Of a DNA stretch of 64,000 nucleotides, positions 9,835 through 17,745 are shown one piece after another. The position numbers and the translations under genes were made by a program. Numbering within the stretch: the stretch's first letter is position 1; every line of letters starts with the position of its first letter. The notes beneath the pieces are model-generated. The model was not told the DNA's origin and did not search any database. It was given only the letters and a program-made list of their open reading frames with translations. The stretch is from assembly GCA_019359355.1 (NCBI GenBank), contig JAHHHM010000001.1, positions 310,001 through 374,000 on the forward strand, in the 5' to 3' direction. The DNA is from Microcoleus vaginatus WJT46-NPBG5. Lineage in GTDB: Bacteria > Cyanobacteriota > Cyanobacteriia > Cyanobacteriales > Oscillatoriaceae.

Positions 9835-10758
9835 ATGTATAGCCTTGATATTAATTTTCTCAATGACCGGCCTGATTATGTCACCCAAAAAACCAAACGC
9901 AAGGGTGGCAAAATTCAGGTTGCGGATAGGACTGCGTTAATTGCGGGAGTGGCGACAGGTGTCTTTTTCCCGGCTTTGGTGATGGGTTTTTGGTTTGTTG
10001 CCCAATCGAACAATCAAAAACTAGAAACCCAATTGGCAACATTGGAAGGGCAAGCCGGCCAATTGGCTAGCAAAGATAGCGAGTATAGAGCTATTAGAGC
10101 GCAAAGCGATCAAATTAAGACCGAGACGGATGGATTAGCGCTGCTGTTTAATACTTCGCTTAAGCCGGTTTCCGCGATTTTACAAGATATTCGCGATCGA
10201 GTGCCGGCAAACGTTCAAGTTGATAATATTCAGCAAACTGTGGCAGTAGCCCCCCCGGTTCCAGGTGCACCCCCACCAGCAGCAGCTCCCCCACCACCAG
10301 CAGCCGGTACTCCCCCAGCAGCCGGTGCTCCACCAGCAGCGGGTGCCCCCCCAGCAGCACTCCCACCGGCAGTATCCCCGTGGCAACAGTTCACCCAAAA
10401 ACTCGTGATCGAGGGGACAGCAAAATCGTTTGACGAAGTGAATGATTTTATGCTGGGCCTCCAAGAGTCTAAATTCTTGAATGCCTCAGAAGTTAAGCTC
10501 CTTGAAGCGAACTTGGCAGACAACCCCCTGCAAACGAGAACTGTCCTGCCTCAGAACAAAAATAAGAAGCCAGGTGATCCCTCTATTGAAGGGCAACCTC
10601 CAGAAATACAGCTGCCAAAAGTGGTGGATTACAAAATTGAAGCCGGGGTCAGTAATGTAAATGCTTCAGAGGTGGTTCGAGAGCTGAATCGGAAGGGTGC
10701 TATTGGACTGGCCACTCGAATCGAACAACTGCAAAACAAGGAGGTCATTAAACCATGA
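9835..10758 (+). CDS. pilN: Type IV pilus inner-membrane protein PilN
   Basis: PilN is a bitopic inner-membrane protein whose cytoplasmic tail binds PilM and whose periplasmic domain pairs with PilO. The 307-residue protein starts MYSLDINFLNDRPDYV (the tail has the conserved INFL motif). It has one transmembrane helix around residues 38-59 and a coiled-coil region after it. Residues ~140-180 are a Pro/Ala-rich tract built on repeated PPAAGA-like units, which is longer than in proteobacterial PilN and replaces a normal linker. The ferredoxin-like periplasmic fold follows. Its stop overlaps the pilO start (ATGA, 10755-10758), showing translational coupling. Confidence 0.92.
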   Translation: MYSLDINFLNDRPDYVTQKTKRKGGKIQVADRTALIAGVATGVFFPALVMGFWFVAQSNNQKLETQLATLEGQAGQLASKDSEYRAIRAQSDQIKTETDGLALLFNTSLKPVSAILQDIRDRVPANVQVDNIQQTVAVAPPVPGAPPPAAAPPPPAAGTPPAAGAPPAAGAPPAALPPAVSPWQQFTQKLVIEGTAKSFDEVNDFMLGLQESKFLNASEVKLLEANLADNPLQTRTVLPQNKNKKPGDPSIEGQPPEIQLPKVVDYKIEAGVSNVNASEVVRELNRKGAIGLATRIEQLQNKEVIKP

Positions 10759-11492
10759 CAGTAAGTGAAGAGTGGGGTCCGGGTGAAGAAGAACAGGAAG
10801 CTGGTGGTGGCCTATTTGGCATTAAATTCACACCAACAATTATTGGGGTTTTGGTGGCTGTTGCCGGTGTGGCAGCGGCAGTTGGTCTGTATATGTATGT
10901 GCTGACGCCTGAGTGGGCAAAGCAGGAAGAACTTAAAGGCAAAATTAGCACCAAAGAAGCTGAAATTGCACAGTTGAAAGTTGGTGCGGCCAAGATCGAA
11001 GAAGCCAAAGCGGATTTACAGCGAGAAAAACAGCTAAAAGCTGAAGTAGAAGCGTTGTTTGGTGATCAAACAAAACTCGATACTTTACTGTTAGATATCA
11101 ACAAAATTGTGAAACAGGGCGGAGCCAGGATTCAACTGTTCAAACCGGATGATGAAATCATTACTCAGACCCTGTTTCCAAAAGATAAGCCACCAAGCCT
11201 TCCAAATCTAATTCCGTTTAAATCTATGCCACTGAAAATGGAGTTAGATGGAACATTTGCTCAAACCCAATCAATTATTCGTAACATTGAGCGGTTAGAG
11301 CCACTTTTAGTGATGGGAGCTTTCAACTCGAAAATAGATGAACCAACGATGCAACTGGTAGTAGATGAACAAGGCAAAGTGCGCGGGCTAACTGAACCAA
11401 GACTCATAACCACGTTGAATATATCGGCCATTGTGCCTAAATCAGCGAAAGAAATTGCCGGCGCAACACCGGCAACCCCACCAGCCAAGTAA
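10755..11492 (+). CDS. pilO: Type IV pilus inner-membrane protein PilO
   Basis: PilO partners PilN in the periplasmic alignment complex that connects the motor to the secretin. The protein has 245 residues. An acidic N-terminal cytoplasmic segment is followed by a transmembrane helix near residues 30-50 (IIGVLVAVAGVAAAVGLYMY). Then come a long coiled coil (about 55-105) and a small globular domain with a segment typical of the family (KMELDGTFAQTQSIIRNIER). It overlaps pilN by 4 bases and is followed after 107 bases by pilQ. There is no separate pilP gene, as is usual in cyanobacteria. Confidence 0.92.
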   Translation: MTVSEEWGPGEEEQEAGGGLFGIKFTPTIIGVLVAVAGVAAAVGLYMYVLTPEWAKQEELKGKISTKEAEIAQLKVGAAKIEEAKADLQREKQLKAEVEALFGDQTKLDTLLLDINKIVKQGGARIQLFKPDDEIITQTLFPKDKPPSLPNLIPFKSMPLKMELDGTFAQTQSIIRNIERLEPLLVMGAFNSKIDEPTMQLVVDEQGKVRGLTEPRLITTLNISAIVPKSAKEIAGATPATPPAK

Positions 11493-11599
11493 ACAAGACG
11501 AAACAAGCGAACTTTAAAAGCAACAGCATCCAGGAGCCAAAACCGGCAACAATCATCGGATGCAATTTCATACCATTTTTGTGAGTTGAGGAGAGAACG

Positions 11600-13999
11600 G
11601 TGAAACAGGATCGGGGAATCGGCGGCCTCTTGCTCGGAGGAGCAGTGGTATTAATGGTACAAGCGCCAGTGTGGGCGCAAGCTACCCAAGTCACAGGTGT
11701 GCAGGTTAGGCAAAGCAATCAGGGAATTGAGGTTTTCTTGGAAACTCGGAGCGGCGAACGCCCTCAGATTTTCACGGTAAGCCGGGGTAACGATCTGGTC
11801 GCCGATGTCATCAACACACAGCTTCGCTTACCACAAGGCAATATTTTTCGCCAAGACAACCCCTATCCTGGCATTGCCTCCGTGGTCGTCACTCAGCTTG
11901 ATGCCAATAGTGTTCGGGTGATCGTCGCCGGCACGACTGGCACTCCTTCTGGGCAAATTGCCGGCAGAGACAGTCAGGGAATTCTCTTTAGCTTCACGCC
12001 GGGAGCCGGCACAGCAGCAGGACGCCCTAGCCAGAGTGTGCCGCCGCCCCCACCGGGTCTGCCTTCGATTAACCCAGGGCCAATGGCTCAAACTCCCCCA
12101 GGGCCGGCACCTAATGTTTTGGTTCCGAACCCCGAAGTCACCATTAATGGCGTGCCGGCAACGCCTCCGATGACCAGCATGCCGCCCGCTGCTGCCGGTC
12201 CTAGCGCAGCGCCACCTTTCTTACCACGAGCCGTTGCGCCCCCTGTCGGCGATATTGCAGCCGCAACCACTGATTCAGCAGCTTCGACGATTGATTTGGG
12301 CAGCAATCAGCGGGTGCCTCGCTTAGTGTTGAAAGACGCGCCGGTTCGTGAAGTGTTGTCGCTATTGGCGAGAGAGGCAGGTCTTAACCTCGCCTTTACC
12401 GCAGAAGTCCCCGGTGGGCCGACAGCAGCCGGTCAGCCGGCAGCCCCAGGAGGCCAAGCGGCTGCCGGTGCCGGCATACCGACGATTTCACTAGATATTG
12501 AAAATGAGTCGGTACAAGATATCTTTAACTACGTCCTCCGGCTCAGTGGTTTGCAAGCCAACCGAATTGGACGCACAATCTTTGTCGGCAGCCGGTTGCC
12601 CAACGAGCTGAGCGATGTAGTGATTCGTACTTATCGGCTCAACCAAGTGACAGCCCGACAGGCATCCGGCTTTTTGGCGAGTATGGGAGCCGAGAGTGCC
12701 GTGACTTCCACTCAAGAAGTGACTCAGGTAACGGCTGTTCCCATCCAAGGAACTGACCAGGCAATTACACGAACCAACACCACGACTCAAACCACGATTG
12801 ACACCCTTCGCTTTAATCCGCAAGATTCTCAAGCCGTCCTGCGGGGGTTGCAAGTGCTGGTGGATACACGGCTCAATTCCGTCACCTTAGTCGGCCCTCG
12901 ACGTTTGGTAGAAATGGCGTCTTCTCAATTGGTGCAGCTTGACCTGCGCCGGCGTCAAGTGGCGGTCAATGTCAAAATTATTGATATTAACCTCTCCTCG
13001 CTGGATAACTTCAACAGCAGTTTTTCTTTTGGAATTGGTGATACTTTCTTTGTTAACGACCAAGGAGCTGCTGCCCTCAACTTTGGAGGACTCAATCCAC
13101 CGAATAGAACAACGACTACCAGCGGAATATCAAACCCTCCTGTTGTACGAAATCAAGTAGGCGGTGAAAATTTAGAGGAGTTTGAGCCTTTCTACAACAC
13201 AACCGATACAATTAACGTCCCGCTCACTGGCGATCCGAATGGAGGTGTTTTCCTAGATCCTCGTCCCCCAATCTCACGAGATCCCTCCGAGGTAGGTATT
13301 CAAGATTATACAGTTGGAAACCCAGGAACTGCAGCGTTTAGCTTATTTCCGTTTATTCGATACCCCAAAAGGTTTCTATCTTTGCTGCAAGCTCAAGTGA
13401 CCAGCGGCAACGCGAAGATTCTGACTGACCCAACATTAGTAGTTCAAGAAGGGCAAACTGCTACTGTCAATCTCACTCAAGATGTAGTCGGCAACATCCG
13501 GGTCGAGAGAGAAACCTCTGAAGGTCAAACAGTAAACACAACGACAGCAGAAATTGCGAAGGCCGGTTTAATTCTTGGGATTGCGATTGATCGTATTGAC
13601 GATAACGGTTTTATCACGTTAAACATCACGCCTAAGGTAACATCCGTTGGGAGTCAACAACAGTTTGAGGACAACACCATTTCTTTACTGTCGGAACGCT
13701 CTCTTAATTCAGGAGTGATTCGCCTGCGAGACGGCCAGACTTTAATCCTCTCAGGTATTATTCAAGAACAAGACCGAGTTACCGCTAGCAAAATTCCCCT
13801 TTTAGGCGATTTGCCCATCATCGGTGCTTTATTTAGAAGCACTAATAGAACCAATACACGGGCTGAGGTGATTGTGGTGGTGACGCCGCAGATTATGGAT
13901 GACTCTGAACTTTCACCGTTTGGCTATGGCTATACTCCAGGCCCAGACGTACGTCCGCTGATTCAGCGGCAGATGCTTCCTGATGGCAGTTCTCAGTAA
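11600..13999 (+). CDS. pilQ: Type IV pilus secretin PilQ with AMIN domain
   Basis: PilQ forms the outer-membrane ring through which the pilus passes. The 799-residue protein starts at GTG 11600, preceded by GAGGAGAG. A signal peptide runs to about residue 26 (PVWAQA). An AMIN peptidoglycan-binding domain follows (~28-120). Residues ~130-230 are a Pro/Ala-rich linker with repeated PPPPG/PPAAAG-like words, and another Gly/Ala/Pro insert lies near 270-295. The STN domain begins near 237 (RLVLKDAPVREVLSLLA) and secretin_N near 339. The secretin core lies at ~590-770, ending RAEVIVVVTPQIMDD. It is the last gene of the pilMNOQ operon and is followed by a terminator. The long disordered linkers are the main difference from model secretins. 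Confidence 0.95.
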   Translation: MKQDRGIGGLLLGGAVVLMVQAPVWAQATQVTGVQVRQSNQGIEVFLETRSGERPQIFTVSRGNDLVADVINTQLRLPQGNIFRQDNPYPGIASVVVTQLDANSVRVIVAGTTGTPSGQIAGRDSQGILFSFTPGAGTAAGRPSQSVPPPPPGLPSINPGPMAQTPPGPAPNVLVPNPEVTINGVPATPPMTSMPPAAAGPSAAPPFLPRAVAPPVGDIAAATTDSAASTIDLGSNQRVPRLVLKDAPVREVLSLLAREAGLNLAFTAEVPGGPTAAGQPAAPGGQAAAGAGIPTISLDIENESVQDIFNYVLRLSGLQANRIGRTIFVGSRLPNELSDVVIRTYRLNQVTARQASGFLASMGAESAVTSTQEVTQVTAVPIQGTDQAITRTNTTTQTTIDTLRFNPQDSQAVLRGLQVLVDTRLNSVTLVGPRRLVEMASSQLVQLDLRRRQVAVNVKIIDINLSSLDNFNSSFSFGIGDTFFVNDQGAAALNFGGLNPPNRTTTTSGISNPPVVRNQVGGENLEEFEPFYNTTDTINVPLTGDPNGGVFLDPRPPISRDPSEVGIQDYTVGNPGTAAFSLFPFIRYPKRFLSLLQAQVTSGNAKILTDPTLVVQEGQTATVNLTQDVVGNIRVERETSEGQTVNTTTAEIAKAGLILGIAIDRIDDNGFITLNITPKVTSVGSQQQFEDNTISLLSERSLNSGVIRLRDGQTLILSGIIQEQDRVTASKIPLLGDLPIIGALFRSTNRTNTRAEVIVVVTPQIMDDSELSPFGYGYTPGPDVRPLIQRQMLPDGSSQ

Positions 14000-14036
14000 A
14001 TAAAGGTTCAGGTATTCTTCCTTGATAGCTGTGTGT

Positions 14037-14072
14037 CCCTGTTCGAGCTTGGACAGGGGTTTTTGCTTTTTT
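14037..14072 (+). terminator. Terminator of the pil operon
   Basis: CCCTGTTC (14037-14044) pairs with GGACAGGG (14051-14058) with one G-U pair and a 6-base loop. It is followed by GTTTTTGCTTTTTT. It lies 38 bases past the pilQ stop. Confidence 0.85.
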
Positions 14073-14669
14073 GAGCAAGGGGCGGTTGAGTTTTTGGCTA
14101 AGATTATGGGCTTTGGCAATCTTGATCGGGCCATAGCGGAATTTACAAAATGTCTTATTGGTCAGTTTAATGGTGAACAGCTCGCTTGGCGAACCAAATT
14201 CCTGCAAAATTAGCTTTTTAGGATTTGCTGATTGCCGGCACTCGGTTTCTAGAATTTTAGATAGGGAAGGTTTTTATTTTAAGTCATAGATTTAAAATAT
14301 GCAGTTATAGCTTGTAACTATTGCTGTATAGGCATTTTAGTATTATTTTTCTTATTTCAAACTTTGCAAGTTTATAACAAAATTTTAAGCAAATGGAATA
14401 GGTATTTATTCTTATTTGCCAGAAAAGATCGGGTTCGACGAAGCAGCAAAGCGACTCAAAATTGCCAAAAAAATACTTAGATCCACATAAATTAAAGGTT
14501 TCAGGCTTCCATATCCGGCTTGCACCCTTTAGAATATTGCAGTGAAAACTAGAGTCTGTGGGATTTTCAGCGATTTTTAGCAAGTCCCGCCAAGACTTAT
14601 GCCCGGATCTCTCTTTTGAGGTCGCCCAGTGATGTTTAATACGTTCTACAAACGCTAAGGATCTTTGAA
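14073..14669. other. Non-coding gap between pil operon and HU gene
   Basis: About 600 AT-rich bases. The small open frames on either strand have skewed, non-protein-like composition. No tRNA or obvious regulatory motif was seen other than the HU ribosome-binding site AAGGA just before 14670. Confidence 0.5.
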
Positions 14670-14948
14670 ATGAACAAAGGCGAATTAGTTGACGTTGTGG
14701 CTGAAAAAGCCAGTGTGACTAAGAAACAGGCCGATGCTGTACTCACAGCAGCCCTGGAAGCGATTATGGAAGCCGTTTCCGACGGTGACAAAGTGACATT
14801 GGTTGGCTTTGGCTCGTTTGAATCTCGCGAACGCAAAGCCCGCGAAGGTCGCAACCCCAAAACCGGCGACAAAATGGAAATCCCGGCAACGAGGGTGCCT
14901 GCCTTCTCTGCCGGCAAGTTGTTCAAGGAGAAGGTTGCGCCCGAATAA
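14670..14948 (+). CDS. hup: HU-family DNA-binding protein
   Basis: This 92-residue basic protein has the classic HU layout. The helical N-terminus is MNKGELVDVVAEKASVTKKQ. The beta-arm region is VTLVGFGSFESRERKAREGR, followed by NPKTGDKMEIPATRVPAFSAGK. HU dimers bend DNA and compact the nucleoid. The start is ATG 14670, with AAGGA upstream. Length and sequence are standard. The gene cobD begins 27 bases after its stop on the same strand and may be cotranscribed. Confidence 0.97.
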   Translation: MNKGELVDVVAEKASVTKKQADAVLTAALEAIMEAVSDGDKVTLVGFGSFESRERKAREGRNPKTGDKMEIPATRVPAFSAGKLFKEKVAPE

Positions 14949-14975
14949 TCGTTTCTCTAAGGCAAGAACCAAACC

Positions 14976-16061
14976 TTGAAGCAACCGGCACATGGGGGGA
15001 ATTTAGCTTGGGCAGCGGCACTCGCCGGCTGCCCCCCTTCGGCCATTCTTGATTTTTCTGCCAGTATCAATCCCTTGGGTCCTCCCAGTAGCGCGATATC
15101 GGCGATTCAAACCCATATCAGCGAGCTGAGAGCTTATCCTGACCCGGATTATCACGAACTGCGGACGGCGCTGGCTCAACTGCACCAGCTCAGTGCTGAT
15201 TGGATTCTGCCTGGTAATGGCTCGGCAGAGTTATTAACGCTCGCCGGCAGGGATTTCTCGCAACTGGCAGAGACTTATTTGCTCACACCGGCATTTGGTG
15301 ACTACAGACGGGCACTCAAGGCATTTGATGTGAATGTGCTTGAGTGTCCTTTGTCATTTGTCAGGGAGCAGTGGTCATTTGTTTTGAGTCCATCCCAAGG
15401 GACGCAAAACAAAGGACTTTTACTCAATAACCCGCACAACCCCACTGGCACCCTGTTCCAGAAAGAAACGATTCTGCCCTACTTGGAGCAATTTGCTCTG
15501 GTGGTGGTGGATGAAGCTTTTATGGATTTTCTGCCGGCAGATCGGCAGCAGAGTTTAGTGCCGGTGGTGCGGGATTATCCCAATTTAGTGATTCTGCGCT
15601 CACTGACTAAATTTTATAGCCTGCCCGGACTTCGCTTGGGTTATGCTGTAGCCCATCCAGAGCGTTTACGCAAGTGGCAGTTGTGGCGAGATCCGTGGCC
15701 GGTTAATGTTTTAGCAGCCGCAGCCGGTATCGCTATGGTGCAAGATACCGAATTTCAACAAAAAACCTGGGATTGGTTGCCACCAGCACGAACCGAACTA
15801 TTTGAGGGACTGGCAAAAATACCCGGTTTGCAACCTCATGCCGGTGCTGCCAACTTCTTACTGGTAGAATCCGATCAGCCCACTTCTTGGTTGCAACAAA
15901 CATTACTCAAGCGCAAACAAATTTTAATTCGTGACTGCCTCAGCTTTCCTGAATTAGGCGAACGTTACTTCCGGGTTGCCGTTCGCTTAGAATCTGAAAA
16001 TCAACGTTTACTAGAAGGACTAACAGAAATCCTGTCAGAAAAAGACAAGCCTGAAGAGTGA
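14976..16061 (+). CDS. cobD: Threonine-phosphate decarboxylase (cobalamin pathway aminotransferase-like)
   Basis: CobD is a PLP enzyme of aminotransferase fold I. It decarboxylates L-threonine-O-3-phosphate to aminopropanol phosphate, the linker of the cobalamin nucleotide loop. The 361-residue protein begins at TTG 14976 with KQPAHGGNLAWAAALAG, matching the HGGN start typical of CobD. It shows INPLGPP, the substrate-binding NNPHNPTGTL, the VVDEAFMDF acid and the PLP lysine in SLTKFYSLPGLRLGY. Histidinol-phosphate aminotransferase is the main alternative, but the HGGN N-terminus favours CobD. A CobO-like gene at 23272-23808 is the only other possibly corrin-related gene here. Confidence 0.85.
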   Translation: MKQPAHGGNLAWAAALAGCPPSAILDFSASINPLGPPSSAISAIQTHISELRAYPDPDYHELRTALAQLHQLSADWILPGNGSAELLTLAGRDFSQLAETYLLTPAFGDYRRALKAFDVNVLECPLSFVREQWSFVLSPSQGTQNKGLLLNNPHNPTGTLFQKETILPYLEQFALVVVDEAFMDFLPADRQQSLVPVVRDYPNLVILRSLTKFYSLPGLRLGYAVAHPERLRKWQLWRDPWPVNVLAAAAGIAMVQDTEFQQKTWDWLPPARTELFEGLAKIPGLQPHAGAANFLLVESDQPTSWLQQTLLKRKQILIRDCLSFPELGERYFRVAVRLESENQRLLEGLTEILSEKDKPEE

Positions 16062-16140
16062 GACAATAGAAAAAACCTTTCGCTCACCCACATCCCCATC
16101 TCTAAAAAATCGAGAAAACCTATTTTTAAAATAGAGAACT

Positions 16141-16165
16141 ATCTGTGTGCATCTGTGGTTAAAAA
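16141..16165 (+). repeat. 25-base dispersed repeat, copy 1
   Basis: These 25 bases, beginning ATCTGTGTGCATCTGTGG, recur exactly but inverted at 27944-27968, and in degenerate form near 54281-54310. All three copies lie in intergenic DNA. Confidence 0.75.
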
Positions 16166-16233
16166 AATCCATATTTTAAAAAAAATAAATAACAAAATTT
16201 CAAATTATTTGTATAAATTTGTAGAGTTCAAAC

Positions 16234-17673
16234 ATGGCAGTTGACTACGACTTAGTAATCATAGGCAACACTCCTGCCGGCTTTTATGCCGCAGCCAAAG
16301 CCGCATCCCTGAAAGCCAGAGTTGCCCTAGTCGCACCCGAAACCTTGGTAAATGCCGGCACACATAGCAAAGCATTAACCCAAATCAGCCGCATCGCCGA
16401 GCAAACGAGGGCAACGCATCAATTTGGCATTTACTGCGACGCTGATGAACAGACACCCGCATCCCCACAAATCTCAGTAAAATTTAACGAAGCAATGCAA
16501 TGGTGTGCCGGCGTTGTCTCTAACTTAGAAGCACAACAATCACCCGCAGTATTGGCTTCTTTAGGTGTCGATTTCATTGCCGGTGCCGGCCAATTTTATC
16601 CCAAACCTCATCTCGGTTTTGAAGTCAAAGATCGGCGACTTCGTGCCCGTGCTTACCTACTTGCCACAGGCACTTGCTCAGCGCTTCCAGAAATTGACGG
16701 ATTGGAAGCAACCGGCTACCTTACTGCCCAAACAATTAGCCAGTTTGCTAACATCAAGCCCCAGCCTCAAAGCTTAATCGTAATTGGTGCTGATGCCACC
16801 GCCATTGAACTTGCTCAAACATTTGTGCGGCTGGGAAAAACCGTTACCTTAGCAGTGAGAAGCCCTTATATTTTACCTAAAGAAGACCCAGAAGCGGCAC
16901 AGCTAATTCAGGCGCAGCTCGAAGCTGAAGGAGTGCGTATCCTCACAAAAACTGAGGTGACTCAAGCTAAAACCATCGACGGGAAAAAATGGGTTCAAGC
17001 CGGCAACCAAGCCATTGAAGTGGATGAAATTTTGCTAGCAGCCGGTGAGCAGCCAAATCTAGATTCTTTAAATTTAGAATCGGTGGGGGTAAAATGGCAC
17101 CGGCGGGGCATTGATCTGAGCGAAAAACTGCAAACGACGAATCCCCGCATTTTTGCTTGTGGCTACAATCTCGCTCATCTAGGGAATTATGAAGCCGATA
17201 TTGTGCTAAAGAATGCGCTATTTTGGCCGATTTTCAAGGCAGATTATGGCGGTATTTCTAGCGGAATTTTCAGCGATCCCCAACTAGCGCGGGTTGGAAT
17301 CTCGGAAGCGCAAGCAAGAAGCCGGTATGGGAAGGATGTTTTGGTGTTGCGGCAGTATTTAAAGACGGTTGCCGGAGCGCAGATGCAGGGAGAAACGACA
17401 GGATTGTGTAAAATTATTGTTCGGGGCAATGGCGAGATTCTCGGCGCTTCGATTGTCGCGCCCAATGCCGGTGAGCTAATTTACAGTCTTGCGCTGGCGA
17501 TGCGGCAGAAGATTAAGGTGGAGAAGCTAAAACTGCCGGCAATCTGGCCCAGTTTATCAGAAATTACTGGCAACACGGCTGCGGAGTGGAGCCGGCAGCG
17601 TCTCAATGGTAATGAGCGTTTGCAGGATTTTTTAGAAAGTTTGTTCAATTGGCGTCGAGGCCGGTTTAAATAA
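16234..17673 (+). CDS. FAD/NAD(P)-dependent disulfide-reductase-like protein lacking redox cysteines
   Basis: This 479-residue protein has the full architecture of class I pyridine nucleotide-disulfide oxidoreductases (lipoamide dehydrogenase, mercuric reductase). The FAD motif is VIIGNTPAGFYAAAKAA near residue 8. The NAD motif is IVIGADATAIELAQTF near 180, with ILLAAGEQPN and a dimerisation domain after about 350. The catalytic CxxxxC region is replaced by NAGTHSKALTQ, with no cysteine. The C-terminal HxxxxE motif of the partner subunit is also absent (AIWPSLSEIT). It therefore cannot run the usual dithiol chemistry. It may act as an NAD(P)H oxidase, quinone reductase or flavin carrier. It is monocistronic, preceded by a 25-base dispersed repeat. 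Fold confidence is high; the substrate is unknown. Confidence 0.85.
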   Translation: MAVDYDLVIIGNTPAGFYAAAKAASLKARVALVAPETLVNAGTHSKALTQISRIAEQTRATHQFGIYCDADEQTPASPQISVKFNEAMQWCAGVVSNLEAQQSPAVLASLGVDFIAGAGQFYPKPHLGFEVKDRRLRARAYLLATGTCSALPEIDGLEATGYLTAQTISQFANIKPQPQSLIVIGADATAIELAQTFVRLGKTVTLAVRSPYILPKEDPEAAQLIQAQLEAEGVRILTKTEVTQAKTIDGKKWVQAGNQAIEVDEILLAAGEQPNLDSLNLESVGVKWHRRGIDLSEKLQTTNPRIFACGYNLAHLGNYEADIVLKNALFWPIFKADYGGISSGIFSDPQLARVGISEAQARSRYGKDVLVLRQYLKTVAGAQMQGETTGLCKIIVRGNGEILGASIVAPNAGELIYSLALAMRQKIKVEKLKLPAIWPSLSEITGNTAAEWSRQRLNGNERLQDFLESLFNWRRGRFK

Positions 17674-17745
17674 ATAAATTGTGAGAGCGTGACAAAAGAG
17701 CCGGTCGCAGTGATATGATTACCAGTTTGTGATATTACGCAAAAA

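Noticed and set aside
14305-14583. Minus-strand 92-codon frame between the pil operon and HU
   Set aside because: AT-rich, Cys/Phe-heavy composition from non-coding DNA and no ribosome-binding site.
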